Shown: one piece after another, positions 21,355 to 33,822 of the stretch
Numbering within the stretch: the stretch's first letter is position 1
Layout of the letters: each line of letters opens with the position of its first letter
Origin: Fonsecaea monophora
Taxonomy: Eukaryota; Ascomycota; Eurotiomycetes; Chaetothyriales; Herpotrichiellaceae
Assembly (NCBI RefSeq): GCF_001642475.1
Contig: NW_019174001.1
Coordinates: 111,015 to 175,014, forward strand
Direction of reading: 5' to 3'
DNA length: 64,000 bases
Program-made: the position numbers and the translations under genes
The notes under the pieces: model-generated
What the model was told of the DNA's origin: nothing
Seen by the model: the letters and a program-made list of their open reading frames with translations, nothing else
The model's database searches: none

Positions 21355-23122
21355 ATGGCACACCAAGGACAAGCCGCTGATTACTACAATCAGACCATGG
21401 GCGGCAGTCCATATCAACAGCAGAACTATCAGCAATATCCTCCTCCCAATAATGCGCCGCCTCAGCATTATCCGCCGCCTCAGCAACCATACCAACCGCA
21501 AGAACCCAAGTATGGCGTTGCACCTCCCACTTACGGCGACAACTTCATCCCTCCTCAAGATGACAAACAGACCTTTCAGCAGACGTTCAAGATCCCCAAA
21601 CCTAAATTTCACGATGTCTGGGCGGGATTACTAGTGAGCACTCCAATACTCTATGCTGCTACGGAAACCCAAGGCTCACAAGCTATAGCTCATCGCAACC
21701 TTCTGCGGATTTGTCGCCGTTTCGGGACTCACTCTGTACCGCTACTCTAAATACCAGAGTTTCAATGGAGGAGGGATTTATGGATCGTCAAACGACTTGT
21801 AAGCTGTTGTCGTCTTCTGAGAGATCTGGTTGAAGGTGCCACTCTCTGTCCATATACTGACGGCTTTTTGCAGTTCCCTAGACACTAATACCATTGTGCT
21901 CTTCGCCTTTATCCTGTGCGTTGGACTCGTCTTCTCCTGGGCCTACTTCCTCGCTGCTCGCGCCTTCACAAAACAATTCGTCTGGCTGACCGGTATCCTC
22001 AACTGTGCCTTGGCAATTGGCACTGCTGTTTACTACCTGTATCGACATCTGTGGGGTGCAGGCATTGTTTTTGCCATCTTTGCTGCCTTTGCCGTCATTT
22101 GCTTCATCAGCTGGATCCCGCGCATTCCTTTCGCCGTGGTGATGCTACAACAGACAATGGACATTGCAAGAATGAAGCGAGTACACGTATTCTTGGTCAG
22201 CTTTATTGGTGGCATCGCTAGTGTTGCATTCGCAGCATGGTTCTCTGTCACTCTGGTTGCGATTTACACATCCTACATGCCGGGCAATACTGGCAGTTCA
22301 GCCAATCCGTCATGTCCGGCTGCAGGCTGCTCGAGCGGGAAGGTTATCGGGCTCGTGGTTTTTGTGACCTTTGCGGCTTACTGGATCACAGAATGGCTCA
22401 AGAACACTATTCACACAACCATTGCCGGCGTCTACGGTTCGTGGTATTTCTGCGCCGGCAAGCCAGGTGGTATTCCTCGGGGCGCAACCGCCGGAGCTCT
22501 GAGGCGGGCAACGACGTACTCTTTTGGCTCCATCTCATTTGGTAGTCTGATCGTTGCACTGATCAACATGCTCCGACAAGCCTGCAGTATTGCCCAACAG
22601 CATGAAGCCGCAGACGGTAACATCATTGGAACCATCATGTTCTGCATTCTTGGCTGCTTCATCAGCCTTTTAGACTGGCTTGTCCAATTCATCAACCGGT
22701 ACGCATTCTCTCACATCGCACTATACGGCAAGGCATACATCCCGGCAGCCAAAGATACGTGGACAATGATGAAAGATCGTGGCATTGATGCCCTGGTCAA
22801 CGACTGCCTAGTGGGCCCTGTCCTGACTATGGGAAGCATCTTCGTGGCATACGTCTCGGCACTGCTGGCTTACCTATACCTGGAATACACCCATCCGGCA
22901 TACAACGACGGGCGCACTTTCACCCCCGTCATCATGGCATTTGCGTTCCTCATCGGTCTGCAGATATGCCAGACTTTTACGACCCCGGTTGGATCGGGAG
23001 TCGACACCATCTTTGTGGCAATGGCTTGGGATCCCCAAGTTGCCATGACAGATCATCCCGAGTTCTGGGAGCGGCTCGTGCATGTGTATCCTCGAGTCCA
23101 GCAAGTCCTCACTCACGTATGA
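21355..23122 (+). CDS. PNS1: Choline transporter-like protein PNS1
   Basis: CTL/SLC44-family multipass plasma-membrane protein, about 545 aa. Three exons: 21355-21633, 21689-21798 and 21874-23122, with introns of 55 and 75 nt. Splicing joins ...HDVWAGLL to IATFCGFVAVSGLTLYRYSK and ...SSNDF to SLDTNTIVLFAF. The first about 85 residues form a Gln/Pro/Tyr-rich cytosolic tail (repeated QQYPPP-like units) ending in the conserved KPKFHDVWAG. About ten hydrophobic segments follow, with the family-typical block NTIHTTIAGVYGSWYF and, later, the conserved AYSHIALYGK-like segment (here AFSHIALYGKAYI). The yeast homologue is named for pH-nine sensitivity. A transport role for choline is assumed from family naming, not shown. 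Confidence 0.93.
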
Positions 23123-26100
23123 AGGAGCTGTGAAGGGTGCTATGACTTTTGGTCTAGTGTGTCTCGGTTGGTAGTCGGGCTTTTTGGAACGAACGTTTGT
23201 CTTGTTCATTGGCGGCTCATTTCTTTCTGACACACGCCCGAAATACAAATATTACTGCCTCATATGGACGCACTCCAGCGCCCCCAGACACTTGCGCAAT
23301 GACAGTCAGTGCGTGTTTACGCTTCATTCTAAGGAGTGACTGACAGACGATGATTTCGAAACACTGGTCTGGATTCAAATACAGATAAGCCACGCGGACA
23401 GGCACAACTGCATCTCGTCTACGGTACCTTATTTCCTTATCGTGACGAACTGGATCCACGTATGCGCACGAAAAGTCTTGGGCACTTTTCCCCGATCTCC
23501 GTCGTCATCGACACGTAATTCTGATGCTGATATAGTCGTACGGGACCAAAGACTATAGGATTCTGTCCGGTACTTTATGTCTCGTGCCCGACTTGGGTCT
23601 CGACATGCAGCCATAGCCACGGCAGACCGAGTGGCATCACTGTTCCTTAGTTCTCGGTGACGATGACAGACGCCGTACTTAACCGGTAATATCACAAAGC
23701 CCTCTTGCAAAGGCCGAGCTGTCGACCAGACTTTCGAGTCATGCACTGGCAGCGCGGATTTCATGCAGGTCGGTGATTCGCCTGTTGCAAGCATTGGGTT
23801 CCCTACTCCAATTGGTTACCGGCTGACCGACGGCTTGTGTAACACAAGTTATTGGTTCGATGGAGGATTTGCTGCCTTGCCCTTACATGTGTCAAGAAGT
23901 GATCGGCTAAGCAAACCAAGGCAGGAGATTAGAGCAGCCACTCGCTTGTCGAAGACTCAGGGGTATCCCAAGTTGAATTTGCTTCTCATTGGGTTTCACT
24001 GCCCTCAACCGAATGGGAGCCGAGAAGTCCAGCGTGGCACAGTGTGATAGGAAAGGCTCAGACAAGCGGATAATTCCTACTTTGGAAATGTGGTCCGAAT
24101 GGACGCTCCGCCTGGTGGAAGTGTTGCTCCTCGGACTGCGCCACTGAGGATGAACGACAGGTTAAGCCAGAGATGCCCATCTCAAGGTCGTGCCAGTTTG
24201 CGTATTGCATCAATGAACAAGGTGTCGATGGTCCAACACGTCAGCGAGAAGCCCACATGTCTTTCGCCATCCTGGATGCGTAGAATCACCCACTGCTTCT
24301 CCAGTATCATTTGTCGCACCTCGAGGCAATGAATGAGGTGCAGATGCTGCGACGCAGGACACACCAAAGGGTAAATCGAAAATCCCCAACACCCTGTACC
24401 TTACATGTATAGCTAGCTGCATCTCTTCTTGCATGTCCTGCATGGCCTCCTGTCTACACGCAGCATGCTAATCGCGATCTATCAGCCACGACTTGAGGGA
24501 TCTTTCAGCGTCTATCAAACTGCCACACATGTTGGTTTCGGAAGGGATAAAAATGAGGCATCAGATTGAAGCCACACGGGATACCGGTCGTTTGGTGGTC
24601 CGACAAGGTTCGTCTTCTCTCAGGTTACTTGGGCACGGGCTTGTTGCTGCGTTGCTGCGAGACTAGTTGACCACGGAGAAGCCGTGTACACATTAGATCA
24701 CTGCGAGTAAGTGAGATGGCGAAAAGGCTTTGGAGGAGAACAATTGGATTTAGTCTATTAGCCACCAACCGGATCTCCGCCAGTCGCATTACGTATTGTA
24801 GGGGAGGAAGGCAATGGGGACAGCGCGGAGGGAGCGACGGCTATATTTAGTCGTCTGGTCACTTGTCTCACACGACATTTGTGACGTTATCAAGTAAACT
24901 TTGAGAGAGGAATATTGTCCGTATTGTCCACGCATCTTGCTTGGGGTATTCCAAATCACACGTGGTGCTTGGAAATAAATCATGTACCTCGCAGACCAAA
25001 AAACTCAAGAGTTCAAGACAAATGCTCGATTTTAGCCGCGCAAGCCGAAGCGATCAGCCACATCATGGTGGCGTTTTTGCCAAACCTGCAACTAAAACAC
25101 GCATCATTCATCGGCGGGTGCTGAAAAGCCGTAACGTCAGACCGGGGTGTTGCTCTTAGGTGCATGATCGGATAGGAGGATATCGCAACGTCGTTCCAAC
25201 TTTTTGTTTCATGTGCAACCGCCCAAACTCTTTTGACTACTTGATCGAGTCCGCTGACATTTCTTTGGGTCCCTTGACGGCCTCGATGAGAAGATGAGGG
25301 GGTGTGCGGCCGTTCGCTATGACCGACCGGGGGCTGGTCTCTTTGGGGGTCATGCGGTAGTCTTTATATGTTCCGTACTTGTACAGGGGCCGGGCTGACA
25401 GCCTTCCTTTCGGCGAGCGGATCAGCAGGGCTGTGCCTCGTTGGCCCCGATTTCGTACATAAGCTGAGCTTTGCTTGGAACGGAGCTTTTCGAGAGGAAG
25501 AGAGAGACGGAGAAAGAGGGAGTTCCGTTGGTGCCGTCACTTTGTTCGTCCTGAGTAAGATCTGGATTCCTTCATCTGGGGCGAATCAGCCATACTTCAT
25601 TATGGTTACGAATACACCTCTCAAATTTAGCTTGATTTTCCTTTTTTCGTGCGATTGGTGGAAGCATCCAGCCTCCAGCCTCTTCTCCCCCTCGAACCCA
25701 AATCTCCTCAGGTTTGGAGGTACCGTGCTGCCATGGTTATGTCGCACCACCACCGCTCACCCACCAATCGCCTTGCCAAGGCGTCGCAACAGCAGATGGT
25801 TTGTTTGCCTCTGGTTTGCCAGACCTCGGTATGTCCCGACCTTTATTTTTCGTGGCAAATCTGGGTGGATGTGGTCTGTTTGAGTGTCTGAGAAAGGAGG
25901 AGAAGAGAAGCGAGCGAGAGGAGGTGATGGTGGCCTGTTGTTAGCGAGGCGTGGAACTTTTGGGGGGAGAGGGAGGGACGGATGTTTAGGAAACGCCAGA
26001 CGGTAAATGCCTGCACGGTGAGTCGGGGAACTTTTGCTCCCTCATGGCCAACTACTACTTCTCTTTCTTTTTTTTTGCCTTTTGTCCATCCGTGCCATGG

Positions 26101-26799
26101 CCATTTTTGAACAATCGTGAGCCATTCCTTTGCCCCCAAGGAGCTGCCCAATGAAATGACTCATCACTTGGGGGACAAGAGGATTCCTTCTTGGAACCGC
26201 GACGGCGACTCGTAATAGTCATGTGGATTAGCCAAATATGGAGACATCGTCATCCCCCCTCCCCGGTTGGGAGTTGGTCTTCAGATGCTCGACACACAAC
26301 CCTGGTTCCAGGCTCCCACGACAGTTCTCGTCAGGCATGCAGGTCAGCTGTACTTGTAACTTGTATGGGTTGATGGAACCTTAGTGCTATAAAATGCAGG
26401 TTGCGCCAACACTCCCCTCCCCCCTCCACACACCCCCCCTCTTGGTCGCTATGATCTCGCCGCAGTGTGGCGCATGATTTGCTACTGGAAGCCACGGTCC
26501 TGGGACAAGCTCGCGTTCGCGCGTCTACTATTTCCAAAAGGTCAGATACTTAACCTGGTGAGGCATACCTGATTTTCGAATCATCATGTTGCACAGCCTT
26601 GCAGGCAACAGAGCGTGTTGTCAAGCCATCTTCCACACTATATCTCCAGGCGATTCAAGGTACTTTCTGCCATGTCGCTCGCTTGAACTGTCATCGCGCC
26701 CAGTGTCCAGCTCAGCATCACCATCACTATCACTTTCACTCTCATCGGCATCAGCTTCAGCATTACCATCTCACATCTCCCATCCAACCACCGATCATC
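23123..26799. other. 3.7-kb intergenic region without supported genes
   Basis: Several overlapping frames of 60-170 codons exist on both strands, but none has domain-like sequence, a good start or splice support. The 3' 200 bp before the zinc-finger gene are rich in TCAC/ATCA words and likely belong to its leader. Nothing else identified. Confidence 0.45.
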
Positions 26800-27720
26800 A
26801 TGATTATGAGAGATAACTATCCAGTCTCGCCTCCAAGCGACTACGATACAACGACATACACATCGATATCCACATCCACGCCGGACCAGAAGAAAGCGCA
26901 CATCACCATCATGGCAGAGGAGATGATCTCTTCGCTGCCGGAAACATCCGTCACATCCGTCAAGATTCAGGGAGCCTTCCGTCGCACCAGGTCACCCCCC
27001 CGCAACGAGCAAGGCCAGATGGTATGCGACCACATTAACTGTCGTGGCAAAAACCAAACATTCAAACGCGTCTGCGAATGGAACAAGCACATGGACAGAC
27101 ACGAGAGGCCTTACAAGTGTCGAGAGGCCGGCTGCGAACTCAATCCCGGATTTACCTACTCGGGCGGGCTCCTGAGGCACCAAAGGGAAGTTCACAAAAT
27201 GCACCTGTCGACCAAGCAGCCGCTGTTCTGTCCGTTTCCCAACTGTAACCGGAGCTCGGGCACCGGCTTCACCAGGAAGGAAAACCTCGAGGAGCACAAA
27301 CGGCGCCGACACTTGGAAGAGTTGTCCGATCACGGCCCAGGCGACGCGGCCTCGCAGCCTGTTGTGGGCACGGTGTCGAGCTCGACCATGGTCCAAGAGC
27401 CCGCAGTCAAGCGACGGAGGATCTCGGCGGCTACAGACATGCTAGGGTCGGTGCAGGGGCTGCAAGTACAGCCTCAGCAGCATCAGCAGCAACAACATCT
27501 ACAAGTGGGCAGCGAGGTTGCACCCACTCCTATTGACAACATTGTCGGAAGCGCCGAGAGCCAGTTGATCCAACATCTCAGGGATGAGCTGCGACAGAAA
27601 GAGGATTTTATCCGCCGCCAGGCTGCCGAGATCCATCGCCTCCAGAATCTGCTACGCAGTTTGCCACCGCAGGCGATCTACCACATGCAGAGCCGGATGC
27701 CTGGCAGTGGCGTCGGCTGA
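26800..27720 (+). CDS. C2H2 zinc-finger transcription factor with C-terminal coiled coil (306 aa)
   Basis: Nuclear DNA-binding protein by domain content. Three finger-like units are visible: the first opens at C76-x4-C81 and closes with HMDRH; the second opens at C107 (YKCREAGC) and closes HQREVH; the third opens at C144 (LFCPFPNC) and closes HKRRRH. Such irregular linker lengths are usual in fungal fingers. Residues about 195-240 are Gln/His-rich. Residues about 255-290 form an amphipathic coiled coil (ELRQKEDFIRRQAAEIHRL), suggesting dimerisation. Start taken at ATG in the context ATCATGATTATG; the frame stays open upstream to a non-ATG codon, so the N-terminus is uncertain by some residues. 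Targets unknown; it stands alone between two deserts. Confidence 0.82.
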   Translation: MIMRDNYPVSPPSDYDTTTYTSISTSTPDQKKAHITIMAEEMISSLPETSVTSVKIQGAFRRTRSPPRNEQGQMVCDHINCRGKNQTFKRVCEWNKHMDRHERPYKCREAGCELNPGFTYSGGLLRHQREVHKMHLSTKQPLFCPFPNCNRSSGTGFTRKENLEEHKRRRHLEELSDHGPGDAASQPVVGTVSSSTMVQEPAVKRRRISAATDMLGSVQGLQVQPQQHQQQQHLQVGSEVAPTPIDNIVGSAESQLIQHLRDELRQKEDFIRRQAAEIHRLQNLLRSLPPQAIYHMQSRMPGSGVG

Positions 27721-28452
27721 AGCGTACCTAATTGCCCGGGAGGTTTCTTGTTCGGTCGAGCCGGCGTTGGTGAACCTGCAAAGGGAATAAGGAATAATAC
27801 ATTACGACACTATTACTCACACACAGTCACGCAGACACTCTCATACACACACATGACACAGGGAAGGATTTCTATGGGAAAGGAGGAGTAAGAGGTTAGG
27901 GCGGGAACAATATCGTCGCTGCTCCGTCATTTTTGTCTTTGCAAGATACCACGATACCATCGCCACGCAGGCTCATACGTATTACGCACACGCAACATGC
28001 ATGCGCACGCGTACGCGCACCACGCAAGTTTCTTTGATTGTACTTTTGCACCATGACCCTCTCTACTACTACGACATTGCCACCATTATTGCCACTGCCA
28101 TTCACTACTCCTCCTAATATTCTTGTTAGAACGTCACGGCGGTCGACTCGTCGTGGCTTGGCGAGGCTATCTGAGATAGATAGATACATACCTAGGTACT
28201 TTGTTCTCTACCCTCTCTCCTGGTTTGAGAATGGTAGAGGAAACAATGACAATTAGCTGATCTGATTTAATTTGCAAGTGAACCGATTTTGAAATTAAAC
28301 CGCGAGTGAGAGTGAGATTTAGTCTGAGAGACACGGTTCCTCTGCATACGGGTGTATGTATATGACAGAGGTAGGCTCGTAACACACAGGGAGTATTCTC
28401 GTCTCTGTTCCCGCGATGGCGATGGTCCAAGTCGAAGTCGATGTCGACGTTA

Positions 28453-28472
28453 TCGTCGTCGTCGTCGTCGTC
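28453..28472. repeat. TCG trinucleotide repeat
   Basis: About 6-7 TCG units (GAC on the other strand), flanked by imperfect GTC/GAT triplets on both sides, in a non-coding setting. Confidence 0.8.
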
Positions 28473-29246
28473 ATTGTCATCTCGATCTCGTCGATGCAAT
28501 GCATAACAAAGTCTCGGTCGATGAGGTGCCGGGACAGGGAGCCAGGCATTCAGGCAGTCAGGCACAGTTCGGGCACCGGGCACGCCAGACCCAGAGGCCC
28601 GGAGGTACCCGGAGATACCGAGACCTAGAGGTATACGAACATAAGCAGTGTACTCAGTACTCGCAACTCGGTAGTGTACTCGGTAGTGTAGTGTGCCTTG
28701 CAGGTACTCTTCCATGCCCTCTGTGCCATGCCCCTTCTGTGAGTGAGTGAGTCGCTAAGTCACTCGCTACAAGGACTTGTAGGTAACCGGATAGCCGTGG
28801 TTATGGCCTGGTGTCGAGTACGAGGACAGATAAAGGCGCAGGTACAGGTAGGCCGGTGGACACCAAAGGACCTCGTAGTCCAAGTACCAGTAGGTACCTA
28901 GGCAACTAATGTGCTAGCATGGACAAGGACAAGTAGAAAGCCGAGCTAGGTAAGCAAGTAGGATAGGCAGACAGCCCGAGACAGCCAGATACGAGGTACC
29001 TCGATGTACCGAGTCGATGTATACTTTGTAGCTACATGTGTCTGCTCGACAAGGCAGAAATGGTCCTTCCCGCCCCCAGACCGTTTGGTCCCCACGAGTA
29101 CGCGTAGCAGTTTTAGGCAAGTACAGTTGTCACTAAAACCTAACCTTACAAGTCATCGACGTCGTGGCGAATGACTGGGATGAGTAACTAAGTTAACTAA
29201 AGTTCAGTGAGTTCAGCCGTGCAAGGCCAGGCGTACCTTCCGGGAA

Positions 29247-29260
29247 GGGGGGGGGGGGGG
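29247..29260. repeat. Poly-G run of 14
   Basis: Homopolymer G tract in the 28-31 kb desert. Its length may be an assembly or sequencing uncertainty. Confidence 0.8.
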
Positions 29261-31797
29261 AAAGCACGGGAGGTTAAGGAAAAGCCAAGGCCACGCACAA
29301 GGCAGAGCAAGAACAAAGCCTCTCGAAGCGGCGGGGATGGAGAAGCCAAGAGTAGTGAGCCACGAGTGGCGCTACCTGCGTACCTAGAGTAGTAATTCTT
29401 GTTTACAGGTCGCCACTGTGAATTATACTTTATGGTCCTCGCACTCAATACGAGGCTACCTGTACCTGGTGACATACAGTGGTGACTACATACCTCGTAC
29501 TCATAGTCGCTAAGTAGGTGGCTACCTAGTGGCTGCGAGCACTCGGTATGACTTAAACCTCGTATACCTACTAAGTGCTTGTACCTAGGCTAGCCAGGCA
29601 TGTGCCTAGGTTCAAACAAGGCGTCAGCCCATCCTACGAGTTACCGAGTAGTGTACCAACCAGTAGTGGTCCAGGCAGCAGTGCTTCCTACTTGTATGTA
29701 CAAGGACTCGTGCGCGGCACTCGCGGCAACTGCTGACGCCTCGAAACCTTCCGAGGGGGCCGCGGTACCGAGGACTCGGGACTCGCTCGCATTACACCTT
29801 TCTACAGAGTACGAGGTACCTGACCCCGTATCGCCTACTTGTACATGTGTGAGGGACTTGGACACGAGCAGCTCGACACTCCCTCGAGCGAGTCGTCAAC
29901 TACAGCTGTTGTTGGAGCTGCGTGGGTGCCTGTTGTCTGGCTCTTGGTGTTGTAGTCGTACTCCTCTCCTGGTGCCGCGTCCCTCTATCATCTCCCTGCG
30001 GGTACGAGGTACATTGTGCAGCAAAGTGCTCATGCTTCCCATCACCTCTGTGGTACAGTTACTGTTACTCTTATCCTACCCTCAATCGCAAGTGCTCACT
30101 CACTCATTTCCCATTGCTTTCTTTCGTTCTCTCTCATCCCACCTCTTTTCGCCCTTTTTGTCCTTTTTCTTTTCTTCTTTCCCTTGTTAACCCCTTCATA
30201 TTTTCTTTTCTTCTTCTCGCGTCCTCCGATACCCTCGCCACTTTACTCGCCACCACCGACTGAAAACCCCTCAAACCCTTACCCGTAAAGAGCCAGCCCG
30301 CTCTGTCTGTGGCGCAGAACCAATGAAATCACGATAAATGACTCGGGGGCTCGGCCACTTCGGTATGGGCGACACGAGTATAAGCAAAAGCAAAGACCAA
30401 GTAAAGGCCAAAGAAAGAAGGATGAGCTAGGACGAATTGAGAAGCCAGGTTGGACTGAGACACTGAGGACGTCCTCTGTCCGGATACAGGGTATGTACAA
30501 GCACTTGTACAAGTAAAAGGGAGTCTAGCCTTGTACTCTGATGACTCGTGGCCTCATCAGAGGAATACAGATTAGGTCAGGTGACCCGACCCGACCACCC
30601 CGACCCGGCCGTGCCAGCCCGGCTTCGACTTGGGCTTCGGCAGGTCAGATGATCATCAATCAACTACGCCTCATGCCCTCGTGTTTTCCTGCCTGTACGA
30701 GGACAAGGACGAGTTCTTTGTATCTCTTGTCTCAGGTTTGTCGTTGCTTGTTCACCATCATGGATGGGGACTCGTATCTCGTCCAGAGTCAAGAGTCATG
30801 AGGGATTAAGGCTCCACTTTCGTCTCTCTTTCGTTGGATCTCTTTGGTCTCTGCAGAAAGAAAGAAAACCATCAGTCCATCATGTTTCGTCCTCGATCAT
30901 GCTGTCATCCCATCGTCCCGTCATCCTATCGTCGCATCATCTCATCCATCATTCAACTGTTTTGAATACCAAGACAATTCCTCAAGAGTCCGATCAAGTC
31001 CAGCCAGTCCAGTCCAGTCTCCGATCCAGGAAATGGTGCCCCCTTCCCCCTCAAAGGCCTTGACGTAAAGGGGACTCTCGTGTGTCTCATGACCATCGCT
31101 TCAATCGCATGATACTCTCATCAAAGATTCCTGTTCTCGTAATCATACTGGTCCTTGGATCTGGGGTAAGCCGCAGACCTCCCATCGCTGTTGCCTTGGC
31201 TTTTCGCCTGTTTGTTTGAACCCGGCAAGTTCTATCCATTCCATCCCTTCCCTAGTACGAGTATACCTAGTATAACATTCCCGTTACAGGGCTAGGCAGG
31301 GCTGGCCTGACCTGGACTGGGCTGGCCTAGCCTGGCTCCCTCGCCGTTTTCTCCCTGGTCCAACCGTTGGCCGTGTCATGTCCCCCACGGACAGTCCCTC
31401 CGTCTGTATAGCCCTGACACTTTCCAGCTCGGTCCGCCTGTGTCTTGGGGAGGGAAAACCGGGTTCGGCAGCAAGCATCCCCGACTGGACTGGATATAAG
31501 TTCCGGGCTTGGTTTTGTTCGACAACTTAGCACGCCTCGACTCGACTGGACTCGACTCGATGCTGCTCAGATTCGAGTCGCTGTCATTTTGTACAAGGCA
31601 GGTAATCAAATCGACGATCTCGAGTCCGAGGTTGACTACCAGTACCACGTCTGCCACGTGGCGGGTGGCGACTTGCAAGAAAGAGCACACGCGGCTCTTT
31701 GCTCTCGGCGACCACCACCAGCATGCACTTGTACTTGTACGTGGACAATGTGGACAACAAGCAACTCCAAAATTCCCAGAATCCCCGTCATGGTGTG

Positions 31798-33822
31798 TTA
31801 TTCCAATTCGTGAATCCGGATTCTGCCTGCCACCTCGGGAAAGCTCTTCAAGAAGCGACTTCCAACACTCCAGTGATCGTAAATGACCACATGGTCGATG
31901 AATCTCTGGGTCAAGACGGTGGCCCCCGTCAATGCGTCCTGCTCAACAGCCGAGTCGAGAGTGTGAGACCAGTTAACACCCCATTCCGCCTGGATCAGAG
32001 GCGTGAGCCAGTCCCGCAGTTTGTGGATTGCGGCATCTCGGACCGGGGGTCTGGGGTTCATATTAGCATTTTCTCTGCAAAAACGATAGTGCCACAAGAA
32101 AGAGAGCCTACCTACAATGGTATTGTTTCGATCGCGCCGATGTGCGGAACCATGCATTGTGCCGGTGTCGGTTTCATCATGTCCGGGAGTTTCTGGTAAT
32201 GTTCCAGCGTAGGGACCAGCAGCCACTATGGAAATTCTTGTCAGTTTGTGAACTGGGATGTAATTCTGAACCTTTCCAACTCACTCGCATCATGTGTGTA
32301 AGCAAATAGGCCGAAGCCAGACGGACAAAGATGTCGTTGTCAAAACTTCGCGAGACTTCGCATGCCCACGACGCACAGTCGAATTTGTCCGTCGCTCGAC
32401 GGGGGCGGAAGAACAAATCGACAGCCACCTTCTCTGTAGTGCCCAGGACATCGGACACCGGGACACCACTTTCAAGCATGCGCCGCGCCCCGTTCACATA
32501 GTCTGTGTAGGTGCGGCTCATCGGCGAGTCGTCGGGGACCACCAGTGGAAGGACGAGGTGTCTAGGGATCCTGAGCCTGGTGACCTGATCTTCCTGCGCC
32601 ACACACAAATCCCATTCGTTCAATCTCGGTTGCGCAGTGGGAAAATTCGTGACCAGTTCAAAGTAGGGCGTTGCAGGCGAGGCGGTCAGCGGCAGCGCGC
32701 TGCCGCTGGCCATGTCGGTGGCGATTCGGGGGTATTTGGATGACTGTCTCGATAAGCTAGTCGGTGGTGACGGCGATTCTGAGGCGACTGTATCGGTTGG
32801 CTCTCTCTTGAACCCTCCTTGGGATAATCGTCGAGGGCCCGGTGCCAACTAAAGGTGGGATTTCAGGCATTAGTGCATTCTCATCAAGGGCAAAAGCACG
32901 CAGGCAGGACGGCAGGGCTTCGCTAGGTCTAGGCATTTATGAGTCGTGTGATGGTCTGTCTCACTTGCGGGATCGCGGGCTTCAGGCAGCATGAACGATT
33001 TCGTGGCGACTCCACGAAAGTGGTGCAGGCACTCACATGTGGGCGCTCCTCCAACCGAGCACTTTGCGATCGTAAGTGCAGTACTGGGTGCCACGCGGCA
33101 CGTTCATCAACACCAGGTGGACTTATGCTAGAATCCATTCCCTCCCAGGAACTCTTTCCCTCTAACGAGCCAAGGGACAAGCCCACCCTTTCGTCGGAGC
33201 GCAGTGCCAGAAACTGACGCAAAATGGCCTCGCCTTCTAGAGGGGATGCATGCTTGAGTGAGGTCAGTAAACTAGCGATTGACATGGAAGCGTCGGGGGA
33301 TTTGCCCTTTGCTGATTCTGAGGTGAGCGATCCCAAGCTCGAGGTATCAGCGGGACTTTTTCTGGCATCCACCAGGGATTCAGACCCTTCTATGTGGGAT
33401 GACATGATGTCGTCGCCATCTTCGTCTTCGTTCCGGTGCGCGTAATGATATAGGTTGTTGGTGATTTCCTGATTTGACGCGCCGCTGCGGATAAGCTCGA
33501 ATATTGCTTCGAGGCGGGGCGAGGGACCCTCGCGGATGCCATCGAGTAAGCTGTTCAAGGCATCCTGATAAGTCCTCGACTCGTCCAAGGTGCGCTGAAA
33601 AGCAGCCCTGCGTCTCATATCCAGCGACAGGTCGATCACACACTCGGTACCAAGGGTTTCACACAACTGGCAGGGTGCCGGCCCGCCTGTACATTTCGTT
33701 TTTCGTTTCTTGCAAGCTTCGCAGGCGGCAGAGATACGAGCACTGGATGGTTTCTTCCGCGGAGGTTTGGAGAGAGACTCTTTCGCCGGCTTGATGGGCC
33801 GCGCACTGGGTGGCGAAGGCAT
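31798..33822 (-). CDS. Zn2Cys6 transcription factor, four exons (570 aa)
   Basis: Fungal binuclear zinc-cluster regulator. The DNA-binding domain is complete near the N-terminus: C34-x2-C37-x6-C44-x6-C51-x2-C54-x6-C61 (ACEACKKRKTKC...CQLCETLGTEC), preceded by a Lys/Pro-rich stretch. Exons: 33822-33037, 32848-32285, 32225-32116 and 32050-31798. The introns of 188, 59 and 65 nt have GTGAGT, GTGAGT and GTAGGT donors and CTAAT-type branch sites. Splicing yields the family-typical C-terminal block WLLVPTLEHYQKLPDMM...PTPAQCMVPHIGAIETIPL, then PPVRDAAIHKLRDW. This arrangement (N-terminal cluster, no Fungal_trans domain, C-terminal PTPAQ/R-D-W block) is common among uncharacterised filamentous-fungal regulators. 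Targets unknown. It is read away from the 3.0-kb gap on its 5' side. Confidence 0.88.

Larger units (their letters stand above)
27721..31797. other. 4-kb gene desert, densest GTAC/CCTAGG/TACGAGGTAC motif island
   Basis: No supportable gene; long frames here are translations of simple sequence. Exact TACGAGGTAC copies lie at 28990-28999, 29810-29819 and 30003-30012, with the complement at 29491-29500. TACCTAGGTA occurs at 28189-28198, and many ACTCG/GTACTC words are present. It also holds a TCG trinucleotide array and a 14-G run. The strong CT-rich tract at 30090-30240 could be the leader of an unrecognised transcript. Confidence 0.55.

Noticed and set aside
25368..25883. Plus-strand ORF of 171 codons
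   Set aside because: No domain, Trp/Arg/Phe-rich random composition, overlapping frames equally open.
28167..28715. Minus-strand ORF of 182 codons
   Set aside because: Contains an Asp run produced by the TCG microsatellite; otherwise motif-island sequence.
29600..30190. Plus-strand ORF of 196 codons
   Set aside because: Spans GTAC motif DNA and a CT-rich tract; Ser/Leu/Phe-rich with no domain.
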